From: Hygrophila difformis
Taxonomy: Eukaryota; Streptophyta; Magnoliopsida; Lamiales; Acanthaceae
NCBI GenBank assembly: GCA_030278955.1
Contig: JAOANR010000005.1
Span: 1,159,431 to 1,223,430, forward strand
Length of the DNA: 64,000 bases
Reading direction: 5' to 3'
Part shown: positions 29,618-41,705 of the stretch, one piece after another
Numbering within the stretch: the first letter of the stretch is position 1
Layout of the letters: each line of letters opens with the position of its first letter
Program-made: the position numbers and the translations under genes
The notes under the pieces: model-generated
The model's input: only the letters and a program-made list of their open reading frames with translations
Told to the model about the DNA's origin: nothing
Databases searched by the model: none

Positions 29618-31600
29618 GGTCTCTAATGAGTAATTGCAAGCTATAATAGATAAATTATATTTAATCTTACATGAGCAAAAACTTAATATACACAACTTTC
29701 AAACATTATTTAGTAGAAAAATGTCACCGAAGAAAGTATGATGTTTTTATCTCCCTTACTGTCAGTGTCTTTTGTTCAGAATTATGGTGTTTCATAAACA
29801 AAATGCGGTGTTGGATACCCAAAAAATCAATAACCACTGTCTAATGTTTACAAATAAATATCGATCTAAAGTAAGTAATCATTGTTCAATGTTTATAAGT
29901 AAATATTCATCCAAAGTAAGTAACAATTGTTCAATGTTTACAAATAAATATCCATCCAAAGTAAGTAACCATTGTCCAATGTTTACAAATAAATATCCAT
30001 CCAAAGTAAGTAACCATTGTCCAATATTTACAAGTAAATTCTCATCCAAAGTAACCGTTATCCAATGTTTACAAGTAATTAGGTTATTGAATCTGTTAGG
30101 TGTATGAAAGTATGAGGTTGTTAGCTTGAACATGTGTCAAACCATCAAAAGAATGGTGTTTTCCTTTCGTAACATGTAGTACACTTTGTTCATAGGGTCT
30201 CTAATGAGTACATGCAAGCTATAATAGTTAAAACTATATTTAATCTTAAATGAGCAAAACTTAATGTGCACAACCTTCAAATATTATTTAGTAGCAAAAT
30301 GTCATTGAAGAAAATGTGATGTTTTTATCTTCCTTACTGCAGTGTGTTTTGTACATAAGTATGGTGTTTCAGAAACAATGTGCGATGTTCGATACACAAC
30401 AAATCAATAACCACTGTACAATTTTACAAGTAAATATGGATCCAAAGTAAGTAATCATGTTCAATGTTTACAATTAAATACCGATCTAAATTAAGTAACC
30501 AATGTCCAATGTTTACAAGTAAATATCCATCCAAAGTAAGTAACCATTGTCCAATTTTACAAGTAAATATCCATCCAAAGTAAGTAACCATTGTCCAATG
30601 TTTTCAAGTACATACCCATCCAAAGTAATCGTTGTCCAATGTTTACATGTAAATAGGCTATTGAATCTATAGATGTGTGAAAGTATGATGTTAGCTTCAA
30701 TGTGTAGCAAACCATCCAAAGAGTGGTGTTTACCTTCCGTAACATGTAGTAGACTTTGTTTATAGGGTCTCTAATGAATACGTGCAAGCTATAATAAATA
30801 AAATTATGTTGAATCTTAAATGAGTAAAAACTTAATGTGCACAACCTTCAAACATTATTTAGTAGAAAAATGTCACTTTAGAAAATGTGATGTTTTTATC
30901 TCCCTTACTGCCAGTGTATTTTGTTCATAATTTTGGTATTTCAGAAACAAAGTGTGGTGTTGGATACATAGAAAATCAATAACCATTGTCCAATGTTTAT
31001 AAGTAAATACCGATCCAAAGTAAGTAATAATTATCCAAAGTTTAAAAGTACCGATCCAAATTAAGTAACCATAATCCAATGTTTATAAGTAATACCCATC
31101 CAAAGTAAGTAACCACTGTCCAATGTTTACAAGTAAATACCCACCGAAAGTAATGTTGTCCAATGTTTACAAGTAGTTAGGCTATTGAATCTGTTAGGTA
31201 TATGAAAGTATGAGGTTGTTAGCTTCAATGTGTAGCAAACCATCCAAAGAGTGGTGCTTTTCTTCCGTAACTTGTAGTACACTTTGTTCATATGGTCTCT
31301 AATGAGTACATGCAGGCTATAATAGAAAAAAGGGTAGCTTCTTGTTATCCCAAAAACATAATATGGACAACCTTCATAACATTATTTAGTAGGAAAATAT
31401 GTCACTGAGAGGGTGATGTTTTCGTCTCCCATTAATGTAGTGTGTTTTTTTTTTAATAATGTGGTGTTTCAGAACAAACATGTGGTGTTGGCTACACATC
31501 ATTTCAGTAAATACCCAACATTTTTATTGTTCATAACTGTCGTGTTTTAGAACAAAGGTGTGGTGTTTTATGACAGTATAATGTTGTTACCTTCAATGTC
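29618..31600. repeat. Higher-order tandem repeat, three units of about 520-580 bp plus a partial fourth
   Basis: The anchor GGTCTCTAATGA recurs at 29618, 30196, 30776 (ATGAATA variant) and 31294, giving periods of 578, 580 and 518. Each full unit also contains the same GATGTTTTTATCTCCCTTACTG-like and GTGGTGTT phrases and ends with an inner minisatellite of about 45 bp (consensus with CATTGTCCAATGTTTACAA and ATCCATCCAAAGTAAG), present in two to five copies per unit. Confidence 0.9.
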
Positions 31601-31620
31601 TGTATGTTGCTATTGATTCC

Positions 31621-32016
31621 AAGTGTGGTAGTTCGAGGTGAACCCTATTCGCTGTAGTTCAAGGTGAACCTGATAAATAACATTTAACCATTAATCTTCA
31701 TCCGAAGTTGAAAATAACATAAGTTTGTATATTTCATCATCCACTTAACCCACTACACATACCTTCCCATCTCCAAAACCCTATTAGTTGTAGTTCAAGG
31801 TGAACCCGATTCATAACATCTAACCATTGATCTTCCTCCAAAGTTGGAAATAGCATAAGTTTGTATGTTTCATCGATATCATTACTAGACATACCTTCCC
31901 ATTTCCAAACCCTGTTCGTTGTAGTTTAAGGTGAACCCGATTCTAAATAATGGTTGTGTTATATCTGTTACATCCTAAAAACACCTAATCATACACGACT
32001 ACTGAAAACACGGACC
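31621..32016. repeat. Tandem repeat of about 131-136 bp
   Basis: GTAGTTCAAGGTGAACC or a close variant recurs at 31654, 31790 and 31921 with similar text between. It directly precedes the Tekay insertion. Confidence 0.8.
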
Positions 32017-32021
32017 ACACT

Positions 32022-34317
32022 TGTAACGCCCCGAAAATTCAAACCTGATTTTCGCAAGCGTTACCGCTGTACTAACTATCCTAAACTAGTGGTCAGCTAA
32101 TTTAAAATAGCTAGTACAACACTGGGTAAACCTAAAATGATCATCTGATTAATCCGGTTTAATGTGGAAGCTAAAACAAATAAAACACATAGGCACATAA
32201 ACAATTACCACAGAACAACTGCATAAAGCAAACTCTGTCAGAGTAACATGCTACAAGCCTCTCAGATCATGATCAGGCAACCTATCAATACATCAAAGGG
32301 AACTACCGGCCCAAAGCAGCAAATCACATACTCAAACAAGGCCACAAGCCGATATGAAATAAATCCTAGCTTCACAGGCCTCAACTAGTCAAGTATATAT
32401 CAAGCCAAAGCAGTCAACAGAGTATCACATAATGACATATAAATAATAATAACAGAAATGTCCTATCTATGTGATCTCTCATAACCCCAAACCCAGTCAT
32501 GCTCCAGCGCCTCCAGCAGGATCTATAAAACAGACAAAAGCAAAGGGGGTCAGTACAACGTACTGAGCAAGGCTACGTGCCGGGGAGTAAGGGAAAACAT
32601 CCTCATAATAATAATAATAAATAATAATAATAATAATAATATAATTAACAGAGCATAATATAGAAAAAGCAGATAAAACATCACACCGTCCCATACCGGT
32701 GCTTCAACCACAATCATACAATTTATGCAAGTGATGCATGGCCTAACATACACCTATCTACCCTACATGCAAGTGCAATGAATATGCCTAGCCGGCAGCC
32801 TAAACCCGGGCGGTATGAACCCACGGGTGAGGATATCATCAACTCCAACCCGTTACAGGGTAACATACACCATCCCCGCAGGGACCACAGGCATCACAGC
32901 CCAATCACAGGCATAACAGCCAAATCACAGGCATCGCAGCCAAATCACAGGCATCGCAGCCTAATAATCACCCCGCAGGGCCATCGGGACTCAACAACAC
33001 CGGTAAAGGCTGCCCGATCAGACATTTCCAATATGTCCATCCATCCATAATGCAATACCATGCATTATAATAACCAGCCCAAAAGGGCCAACAGGAATAA
33101 CAACCAATAATCCACATATACATAATGATATCATAATTCAACAGTTTCCCCTAAGCAATTCAACAACCCACACGGGCCAATTGATTAATCCACGGTTTAC
33201 CAATAACATTTGGGGAGGCCATAACAATAATTGGAGCAAAGAAAACATCATTATATAATCAAAATCGCACAAAAATGGGCCAAACAGGGCCTTCCTGCGC
33301 GCCCGCGCGCGTAAAACGCGTGACATACGCAGCCCAGTACTGTAGCGATTACTGTAGCAATTACTGCAGCAATTACTGTAGCAAGTTACTGCGGTAACTA
33401 CTGTAGCGAGTTACTGCGGTAACTACTGTAGCGAGTTACTGCGGTAACTACTGTACAAGTTACCGTGGTAATTACTGTTCAAATTACCGTGGTAATTACT
33501 GTTCAAATTACCGTGGTAAATACTGTTCAAATTACCGTGGTAAATACTGTTCAAATTACCGTGGTAATTACTGTTCAAATTACCGTGGTAAATACTGTTC
33601 AAATTACCGTGGTAATTACTGTTCAAATTACCGTGGTAAATACTGTGACGAATTACTGCGGTAACTACGCGAGTTACCGCGGTAACTACTGTACGGTTAC
33701 TGTAGCAGTACTGTAGCAGTACTGTAGCAGTTACTGTAGCAGTTACTGTTCATCGTCTTCTCCGATTTTCCAATCGGTTTTTCCGGCGATTTCGCCGGAA
33801 TCCGACCCCAAATACCCCCCAAACACGTAATTTAAGCAATATAATCCCTTGCCTGAAGTCTTTCAACAATAATCGACCTCCGATTCGTCGATTTAAAGCT
33901 CCAATTCGTCCAAATCCACCAAAAATTCACCAAGAACCCTAACATCAAAAATCATCTCCAACTCACCACCAAAACCAACAAATATATGCTCAAATCGAAG
34001 AGGAGGACGAGGGGAATCACTTACCAACAATCAATTAATCGATCTTCAAGAACACGTGATGATTCGGGTGAGTTGAAAACCTCCCATTTCTTCCCCTTCC
34101 TCTCGGCCTTTCTCTTCTCTCTCTTCCCGTTTCTTTTCCCCTTTTTTTCTTCCACAAATACAAACAAAAGACCCCTTATTACTTCCACTTGTTAATAATT
34201 ATAGTAGAGTCCCTATACATTCTTAATCACATCAAATCGACCCAACCGGACTGAAATGCAAAATAACCAATTACCAAGTTATTTAAACAGTCCAATTAAT
34301 TAAATCGGGTCATTACA
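32022..34317 (-). repeat. Tekay 3' LTR
   Basis: 2,296 bp. It contains a TAA microsatellite (32608-32642), a CATCACAGCC-like short repeat (32885-32965), a GC-rich patch near 33298-33322 and the GTTACTGCGGTAAC minisatellite listed separately. Confidence 0.97.
33337..33750. repeat. LTR minisatellite, 24-bp units with palindromic cores (3' LTR copy)
   Basis: The central part is about eight tandem 24-bp units containing ATTACCGTGGTAATTACTG. The flanks are variants with GTTACTGCGGTAACTACTG and ACTGTAGCA. Each unit holds a near-palindrome (TTACCGTGGTAA / GTTACCGCGGTAAC). The repeat is open in several frames on both strands, which yields artefactual repeat ORFs. Confidence 0.93.
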
Positions 34318-34403
34318 TTCCTCCCCCCTTACGATCATTTCGCCCCCGAAATGCACGTTCAAGAACATGATCAAAAATAAAAACAAGGGGGAAAAATGTT
34401 ACC

Positions 34404-37400
34404 TCAAGGCAACGAGGTCAAGTCCAATCCCGGGTACTTCAGCTTCATATGCTCCTCAGTTTCCCAAGTAGCATCTTCAGCTCCATGCCTAGACCACAGC
34501 ACCTTAACCATCGGGATGGTTTTGTGCCTCAGAACCCTTTCCTTTGCATCAATCACTCGAACTGGATACTCCTCATACTCAAGACTTGCATCCAACTCAA
34601 TCTCATCAGGCTGGATAATCTTAGATGGGTCAGATACAAACTTTCGAAGTTGAGAAACATGAAAGACATCATGAGCTCGACCCACTTCAGCTGGTAAAGC
34701 CAACCTATAAGCCACTTTACCAACTCTCTCCACAATTTCATAGGGTCCAATGTATCTCGGGCTCAGCTTGCCCTTTTTACCGAACCGGCGTACCCCTTTC
34801 ATAGGCGATACCCGCAGTAACACCCTATCACCAACCTCAAACTCCACATCTCGACGAGCTAAGTCAGCATAGCTCTTCTGTCTGTCCTGAGCCTCTTTCA
34901 TACGGTCCCTAATGATCCTCACCAGTTCAATTGTCTGCTCAATCATTTCAGGACCCACATTCACCTTATCCGTTGGATCATTCCAACATAAGGGACTCCT
35001 GCACTTCCTCCCATACAATGCCTCGAATGGAGCCATACCGATACTCGCATGATAACTGTTATTGTAACTGAACTCCACCAAACTGAGGTGATTCTCCCAA
35101 CTACCCTGAAAGTCCAGTGCACAAGCTCGCAACATATCCTCTAATGTCCTAATGGTCCTCTCTGTCTGACCATCTGACTGAGGATGCCATGCAGTACTCA
35201 TGCTAATCTGTGTGCCAAATGCCGCCTGCACATCCTTCCAAAACTTGGACAGGAATCTGGAGTCCCGATCTGACACAATCTCCTTGGGAATCCCAAATCT
35301 CTTAACAACGTGCTGAATATAAGCCTGGGTAAGCTGGCTCATACTCCACGTCAACCTCATAGGTATGAACACTGCACTCTTTGTCAATCGATCTACCACT
35401 ACCCAGATAGTGTCCATCTTCCTCACCGTCTGAGGCAATCCTGTCACGAAATCCATAGAAATGGATTCCCACTTCCATTCAGGTACTGCTAAAGGTTGTA
35501 GTAAACCCATCGGCCTCATGTGCTCAACCTTGACTCGCTGACATGTGGCACACTTAGCCACATATTCAACTATCTCCCTCTTCATGTTGTTCCACCAATA
35601 AGTCTGTCGGATGTCTTTATACATCTTTGTGACTCCTGGGTGAATAGAATAAGGAGTCGTGTGAGCCTCATCCATGACCTTCTTCTTCAGGTCAACATAA
35701 CACTCCGGAATGCACCATCTATCACCATATCTCACCATGCCCCTATCATCGATTCTGAAACCCGGAGCCTTACCATCCTGAATCTTCTGTCTCAGTACTG
35801 CCATCTCCCCACTATCATGCTGACTAGCAAATATCTCATCAATCAAAGAAGATGCAGTAACTAGCATGTTTAAGGTGTGTTGAACAGAGCCAACAGGAAC
35901 TACCTGAACCTCAAGTCTGAGTAGCTCCCTGCGCCACTCAGGCATCACACCCAAGCATGCCACTGAATGATGCTCCTTCCTGCTCAAAGCATCCGCCACC
36001 CGGTTCGCCTTTCCCTCAATATACTGAATATCCGTGTCATAGTCCTGCAATAACTCCATCCATCTCCTCTGTCTGCCACTCATGTGGTCTGAGGTGTACA
36101 GACATTTCAGGTTCTTATGATCTGAATAAATTCTACACTTCGCTCCATACAGATAGTGTCTCCAGATTTTCAGAGCATGCACTACCGCTGCCATTTCCAA
36201 ATCGTGAGTCGGGTAATTCTGCTCATGTGACTTAAGCTGTCGAGATGCATAAGCAATCACTTTGCCCTTTTGCATCAACACACAACCTAAACCCTTAAGT
36301 GACGCATCCGTGTAAACTTCATATTCGCCTGAATCATCAGGTAGTACCAAAACAGGTGCCTCTGTCACTTTCTTCTTCAACAACTCGAATGCTTGCTCAC
36401 AAGCATCATCCCATCTGAATCTGACATCTTTCCTCAATAGTCTAGTCAGAGGTCTAGCAATGCTCGAGAACCCCTCAATGAATCTTCGATAGTAGCCAAC
36501 AAGACCCAAGAAACTCCGGATCTCTCCCACATTCTTCGGGGCTTGCCACTTAAGTACAGCATACACCTTAGCAGGATCAACTGCAATGCCCTCACCCGAA
36601 ACAATGTGTCCCAGAAACGACACCTTCTCCAACCAGAACTCACACTTAGAGAGTTTAGCATATAGCTTATGCTCTCGCAATGTGTTCAACACTGTCCTCA
36701 AGTGGCCAGCATGTGCCTCACGAGTCGGCGAGTAGACCAGAATATCGTCTATGAACACAACCACGCACACATCCAGCAGGGGGCGGAATACCCTATGCAT
36801 AAGATCCATGAAGATCGCTGGTGCGTTAGTCAAACCAAAAGGCATGACCGTGAATTCAAAGTGTCCATAACGAGTTCTGAATGCTGTCTTAGGCCTATCA
36901 GCCTCTGCCACCCTTATCTGATGGTAGCCCGATCTCAAATCAATCTTACTGAATATACTGGCCCCTCTCAACTGATCAAACAGATCCTCAATCCGAGGTA
37001 GAGGATACTTGTTCTTCACCGTGATTCGGTTCAAACCCCTGTAGTCGATGCACATCCTCATCGACCCATCCTTCTTCTTAACAAACAGTACAGGAGCTCC
37101 CCAAGGCGAGCTACTCGGCAGGATATACCCCTTACTAGTAAGCTCATTCAACTGATCCTTCAACTCCTTCAATTCAGCAGGAGCCATTCGGTAAGGAGCC
37201 TTAGAAATAGGAGCTGCATCAGGCATCAGCTCGATAGTAAAATCAATCTCCCGAGCAGGTGGGAGACCAGGAATTTCATCGGGAAACACATCCCCGAACT
37301 CAGAGACAACAGGGACACTCAAAGCAGCAGGAACCTCTACTCGAAGATCCCTCATTTGCCACAGGGAAAGAGAACAACCCCTGTGCATCAAATCACACAA

Positions 37401-37795
37401 CGCAGCAACCGAAACCACACTAATAGCAGGTGGAATCAAAGAAGGTCGGTAAGAGACATACTTACCGAGAGGATCTCGGAAGGAAATACGTGGAATACCA
37501 CAATCGATAACAGCACGATGGCGAGTCAGCCAATCCATGCCCAAAATTACATCAAAGTCAGCCAGGCTAAATACAACCAAGTCGGATCTGAACTCACGGC
37601 CCTCGATGCTCAATACCGCATCTCGCCATATATGATCACTACGGATGATATCGCCCGAAGGCAAGGAAACAGGCATCTGGTAGGGCACCAACGGTCCTAC
37701 TCCGTGCTCCCGCACAAATCGCAAAGCCACGAACGAACACGAGGCTCCCGAATCAAACAATACAAAGGCAGAATGATTCGCAACAGTAATAGTAC
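34404..37795 (-). CDS. Tekay Pol: protease, RT, RNase H, integrase, chromodomain
   Basis: Open frame of about 1,130 codons to the stop at 34404; without splicing the same frame runs up to 37907. Order: retropepsin ([19 protein letters not shown], catalytic Asp in FDSGAS); RT with [31 protein letters not shown] and the catalytic FIDDILVYS (36744-36755); RNase H with [10 protein letters not shown] and [10 protein letters not shown]; integrase with an HHCC finger (HPGVTKMY ... CATCQRVK), DDE core ([25 protein letters not shown]) and a GPY/F region ([10 protein letters not shown]). A C-terminal chromodomain (ALEYEEYP-like [12 protein letters not shown] ... [14 protein letters not shown]) targets integration to chromatin. 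I see no stop or frameshift. It is read as the second exon of a gag-pol polyprotein. Confidence 0.94.
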
Positions 37796-37871
37796 CTAAA
37801 CGGGGTACAAAGTTTACAAAGACATAGCACAACGAAAAGAAAATAGAAAACTGCAGGAATTTAAAACACAC
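37796..37871 (-). other. Candidate regulatory intron between Tekay gag and pol (76 nt)
   Basis: On the minus strand the junction reads CTTGCAG/GTGTGT at the 5' end and CCCGTTTAG/GTACTA at the 3' end, with a T-rich tract (TTTTCTATTTTCTTTTC) between. The length, 76 nt, is 3n+1. Removing it joins gag GATGTTCTTGCAG to GTACTATT, which reads DVLAGTITVA, the expected start of the protease domain in this lineage. Retained, it terminates gag after three codons. Confidence 0.7.
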
Positions 37872-39066
37872 CTGCAAGAACATCATCCCGACGATCTGCC
37901 TCCGCACGATCCAAGACGTTCAGTCTGCCACCCCGGTCAGCCCGAACCGGTCTACCCCTGCCAGCTCGCGGGCAATCCGCTCGGCGATGACCCACCTCAT
38001 TGCAAGTCCAGCAACGATACACAAGTCGCCCGTCAGGTCCAACCTCACGAACAGGTAGCGGTGCACGACCACCACCCCTGGCTACATCAGCACGACCACC
38101 ATCACGGCGGCCCCTAACAGCAGGCTGGCCTCTCTGATCACCGCCTCCATACCCCTCACGACCCTGCTCCCTATGCCTCTTTTTACTTTGCCACTGCTGG
38201 CGTTCTTCAGACCGGCTCTCCTCCACATATAGGGCCTGATCGAATGCCTCAGACAATGTATCATAACCTCGATAGCCGAAGGAGGACTTAATTTCCGCCC
38301 GAAGACCCGAAATGAAACGACGAACCTCGTCCTTACCAGTGGGCATAACTTCCGGAGCATACCTCATAAGCTCCACAAACTTCCTGTGATAAGCGGTAAC
38401 GCTCATACTTTCTGTCTGTCTCAAACCCAGAAATTCCATTTTCTTCGCCTCCAAGACATGTGGTGGATAGAAATGGGAACTAAGAGCCTCTGTAAACTGT
38501 TCCCAGTTGAACCCGGGTCGAGCGAGTAGGTCGTGCTCGCGGGTCCTCCACCAATGCAGTGCTTCCCCTTCCAGATAGTGGGAAGCTACATAAACCTTCT
38601 GGTCCTCAGGACAGTTGATACTAATAAGAACCCGACCCAACTGATACTTCCAGTTCTCCAGATCAGAAGGACTGGCACCCCCTGCAAACTTTGGTGGACG
38701 GTGCTTTGTGGATAGGTCCACATAGTCCACATGGACTGGAACAGGTGCAGGAGCAGGCTGCACGACAGGCTGTGGTAACATCTGGAAGAACTGTGCCAGC
38801 TGCCGGGCGAACTCAATTGGATTGAAGACAGCTGCACCTCCTACTGGTGGATTCCCGAGCGGCACCTGAGCAACAGGTGGTACTTCCGGTGCAGGTGGTG
38901 GAGGAGGAGGTGGTAGTCCGTAGTTCCCCTGTTCAACCCCATCAGGTGGAACCATATTTCCCATCTCTTCGGGTGCAAAGTCTCCAACCCTATCTCCAAC
39001 GGGTGGGCCCTGGTTTCTGCGGGGCCTTCCCCGTCGCCCAGCACCTCTAGCGCGATAAGGAACCAT
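37861..39066 (-). CDS. Tekay Gag with CCHC zinc knuckle
   Basis: 401 aa from the ATG at 39066 ([10 protein letters not shown]). An upstream in-frame ATG at 39102 exists, but its extra residues overlap a splice-acceptor-like tract. A basic N-terminus and a Pro-rich linker (residues 50-85) are followed by the retrotransposon gag core ([45 protein letters not shown]). A basic Gly/Arg region leads to one zinc knuckle [14 protein letters not shown] near residues 350-365. It ends GVF-stop within the candidate 76-nt intron, so unspliced RNA would make Gag alone and spliced RNA Gag-Pol. Confidence 0.93.
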   Translation of the reverse strand: MVPYRARGAGRRGRPRRNQGPPVGDRVGDFAPEEMGNMVPPDGVEQGNYGLPPPPPPPAPEVPPVAQVPLGNPPVGGAAVFNPIEFARQLAQFFQMLPQPVVQPAPAPVPVHVDYVDLSTKHRPPKFAGGASPSDLENWKYQLGRVLISINCPEDQKVYVASHYLEGEALHWWRTREHDLLARPGFNWEQFTEALSSHFYPPHVLEAKKMEFLGLRQTESMSVTAYHRKFVELMRYAPEVMPTGKDEVRRFISGLRAEIKSSFGYRGYDTLSEAFDQALYVEESRSEERQQWQSKKRHREQGREGYGGGDQRGQPAVRGRRDGGRADVARGGGRAPLPVREVGPDGRLVYRCWTCNEVGHRRADCPRAGRGRPVRADRGGRLNVLDRAEADRRDDVLAGVF

Positions 39067-39067
39067 T

Positions 39068-39356
39068 CTGGAAAAAAAAAGAAACAGACACAACATGAAC
39101 AATCATGTCAGCAGAAATCACCAACATTCCATATATCCCAAATAACTGATGGCATAATAAAGAACATAACAATTAAATAAATACATAATAATGAATTCGC
39201 AGTCCCCAATGACTGTGAAGTCACAAGGATCCTGAATGGAGTACCATTGTCTTTCCACAGTTCCCCAACTGTGGCTCAACCTGGTATGCGCAAATCTCAA
39301 CAAAAATAAGAATAAGAATGCAAATCTATACTATATGTATCCCACACACATCTTAC
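39068..39356 (-). other. Candidate leader intron of the Tekay element
   Basis: A strong donor-like GCGG/GTAAGA at 39360-39351 lies about 45 nt past the primer site. A strong acceptor TTTCTTTTTTTTTCCAG ends at 39068, one base before the gag ATG. The 289-nt segment lies wholly in the untranslated leader. Confidence 0.5.
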
Positions 39357-39400
39357 CCGCCTATATCTACACAAATTTTAATAAGATAAAAGAGCACACA

Positions 39401-39413
39401 GGCTCTGATACCA
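39401..39413 (-). promoter_or_regulatory. Tekay tRNA-iMet primer-binding site
   Basis: Minus strand TGGTATCAGAGCC, three bases from the 5' LTR end. Exact complement of the initiator tRNA-Met 3' end. Confidence 0.95.
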
Positions 39414-39416
39414 CTC

Positions 39417-41700
39417 TGTAACGCCCCGAAAATTCAAACCTGATTTTCGCAAGCGTTACCGCTGTACTAACTATCCTAAACTAGTGGTCAGCTAATTTAA
39501 AATAGCTAGTACAACACTGGGTAAACCTAAAATGATCATCTGATTAATCCGGTTTAATGTGGAAGCTAAAACAAATAAAACACATAGGCACATAAACAAT
39601 TACCACAGAACAACTGCATAAAGCAAACTCTGTCAGAGTAACATGCTACAAGCCTCTCAGATCATGATCAGGCAACCTATCAATACATCAAAGGGAACTA
39701 CCGGCCCAAAGCAGCAAATCACATACTCAAACAAGGCCACAAGCCGATATGAAATAAATCCTAGCTTCACAGGCCTCAACTAGTCAAGTATATATCAAGC
39801 CAAAGCAGTCAACAGAGTATCACATAATGACATATAAATAATAATAACAGAAATGTCCTATCTATGTGATCTCTCATAACCCCAAACCCAGTCATGCTCC
39901 AGCGCCTCCAGCAGGATCTATAAAACAGACAAAAGCAAAGGGGGTCAGTACAACGTACTGAGCAAGGCTACGTGCCGGGGAGTAAGGGAAAACATCCTCA
40001 TAATAATAATAATAAATAATAATAATAATAATAATATAATTAACAGAGCATAATATAGAAAAAGCAGATAAAACATCACACCGTCCCATACCGGTGCTTC
40101 AACCACAATCATACAATTTATGCAAGTGATGCATGGCCTAACATACACCTATCTACCCTACATGCAAGTGCAATGAATATGCCTAGCCGGCAGCCTAAAC
40201 CCGGGCGGTATGAACCCACGGGTGAGGATATCATCAACTCCAACCCGTTACAGGGTAACATACACCATCCCCGCAGGGACCACAGGCATCACAGCCCAAT
40301 CACAGGCATAACAGCCAAATCACAGGCATCGCAGCCAAATCACAGGCATCGCAGCCTAATAATCACCCCGCAGGGCCATCGGGACTCAACAACACCGGTA
40401 AAGGCTGCCCGATCAGACATTTCCAATATGTCCATCCATCCATAATGCAATACCATGCATTATAATAACCAGCCCAAAAGGGCCAACAGGAATAACAACC
40501 AATAATCCACATATACATAATGATATCATAATTCAACAGTTTCCCCTAAGCAATTCAACAACCCACACGGGCCAATTGATTAATCCACGGTTTACCAATA
40601 ACATTTGGGGAGGCCATAACAATAATTGGAGCAAAGAAAACATCATTATATAATCAAAATCGCACAAAAATGGGCCAAACAGGGCCTTCCTGCGCGCCCG
40701 CGCGCGTAAAACGCGTGACATACGCAGCCCAGTACTGTAGCGATTACTGTAGCAATTACTGCAGCAATTACTGTAGCAAGTTACTGCGGTAACTACTGTA
40801 GCGAGTTACTGCGGTAACTACTGTAGCGAGTTACTGCGGTAACTACTGTACAAGTTACCGTGGTAATTACTGTTCAAATTACCGTGGTAATTACTGTTCA
40901 AATTACCGTGGTAAATACTGTTCAAATTACCGTGGTAAATACTGTTCAAATTACCGTGGTAATTACTGTTCAAATTACCGTGGTAAATACTGTTCAAATT
41001 ACCGTGGTAATTACTGTTCAAATTACCGTGGTAAATACTGTGACGAATTACTGCGGTAACTACGCGAGTTACCGCGGTAACTACTGTACGGTTACTGTAG
41101 CAGTACTGTAGCAGTACTGTAGCAGTTACTGTTCATCGTCTTCTCCGATTTTCCAATCGGTTTTTCCGGCGATTTCGCCGGAATCCGACCCCAAATACCC
41201 CCCAAACACGTAATTTAAGCAATATAATCCCTTGCCTGAAGTCTTTCAACAATAATCGACCTCCGATTCGTCGATTTAAAGCTCCAATTCGTCCAAATCC
41301 ACCAAAAATTCACCAAGAACCCTAACATCAAAAATCATCTCCAACTCACCACCAAAACCAACAAATATATGCTCAAATCGAAGAGGAGGACGAGGGGAAT
41401 CACTTACCAACAATCAATTAATCGATCTTCAAGAACACGTGATGATTCGGGTGAGTTGAAAACCTCCCATTTCTTCCCCTTCCTCTCGGCCTTTCTCTTC
41501 TCTCTCTTCCCGTTTCTTTTCCCCTTTTTTTCTTCCACAAATACAAACAAAAGACCCCTTATTACTTCCACTTGTTAATAATTATAGTAGAGCCCCTATA
41601 CATTCTTAATCACATCAAATCGACCCAACCGGACTGAAATGCAAAATAACCAATTACCAAGTTATTTAAACAGTCCAATTAATTAAATCGGGTCATTACA
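39417..41700 (-). repeat. Tekay 5' LTR
   Basis: 2,284 bp, nearly identical to 32022-34317; shorter by one 12-bp unit at the end of the minisatellite. Confidence 0.97.
40732..41133. repeat. LTR minisatellite, 24-bp units (5' LTR copy)
   Basis: Same array as in the 3' LTR, one 12-bp unit shorter at its right edge. Confidence 0.93.
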
Positions 41701-41705
41701 ACACT

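Larger units (their letters stand above)
32022..41700 (-). mobile_element. Young Ty3/gypsy chromovirus (Tekay/Del type), intact
   Basis: 9,679 bp with LTRs of 2,296 and 2,284 bp that start TGTAA and end TTACA. The target duplication ACACT is exact at 32017-32021 and 41701-41705. The minus-strand primer site TGGTATCAGAGCC (39401-39413) is complementary to tRNA-iMet. The polypurine tract is 34318-34331. Gag and the complete PR-RT-RH-IN-chromodomain frame are open. The LTRs differ by one substitution that I can find (34210 versus 41593) and a 12-bp repeat-unit indel, so insertion is very recent. The element sits in the repeat-rich intergenic block. Confidence 0.97.

Noticed and set aside
33466..33650. 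Regular repeats suggesting a CRISPR array
   Set aside because: The units are contiguous with no unique spacers, and the array lies in a plant LTR.
33423..33716. Repeat-protein-like ORFs on both strands in the Tekay LTR minisatellite (also 40818-41111)
   Set aside because: They are translations of a 24-bp non-coding repeat, open because its length is a multiple of three and it lacks stops.
37796..37907. Ribosomal frameshift between Tekay gag and pol instead of an intron
   Set aside because: The unspliced pol frame would add about 37 residues unlike any protease leader, while GT-AG removal restores the conserved junction exactly. Kept as the alternative to be tested.
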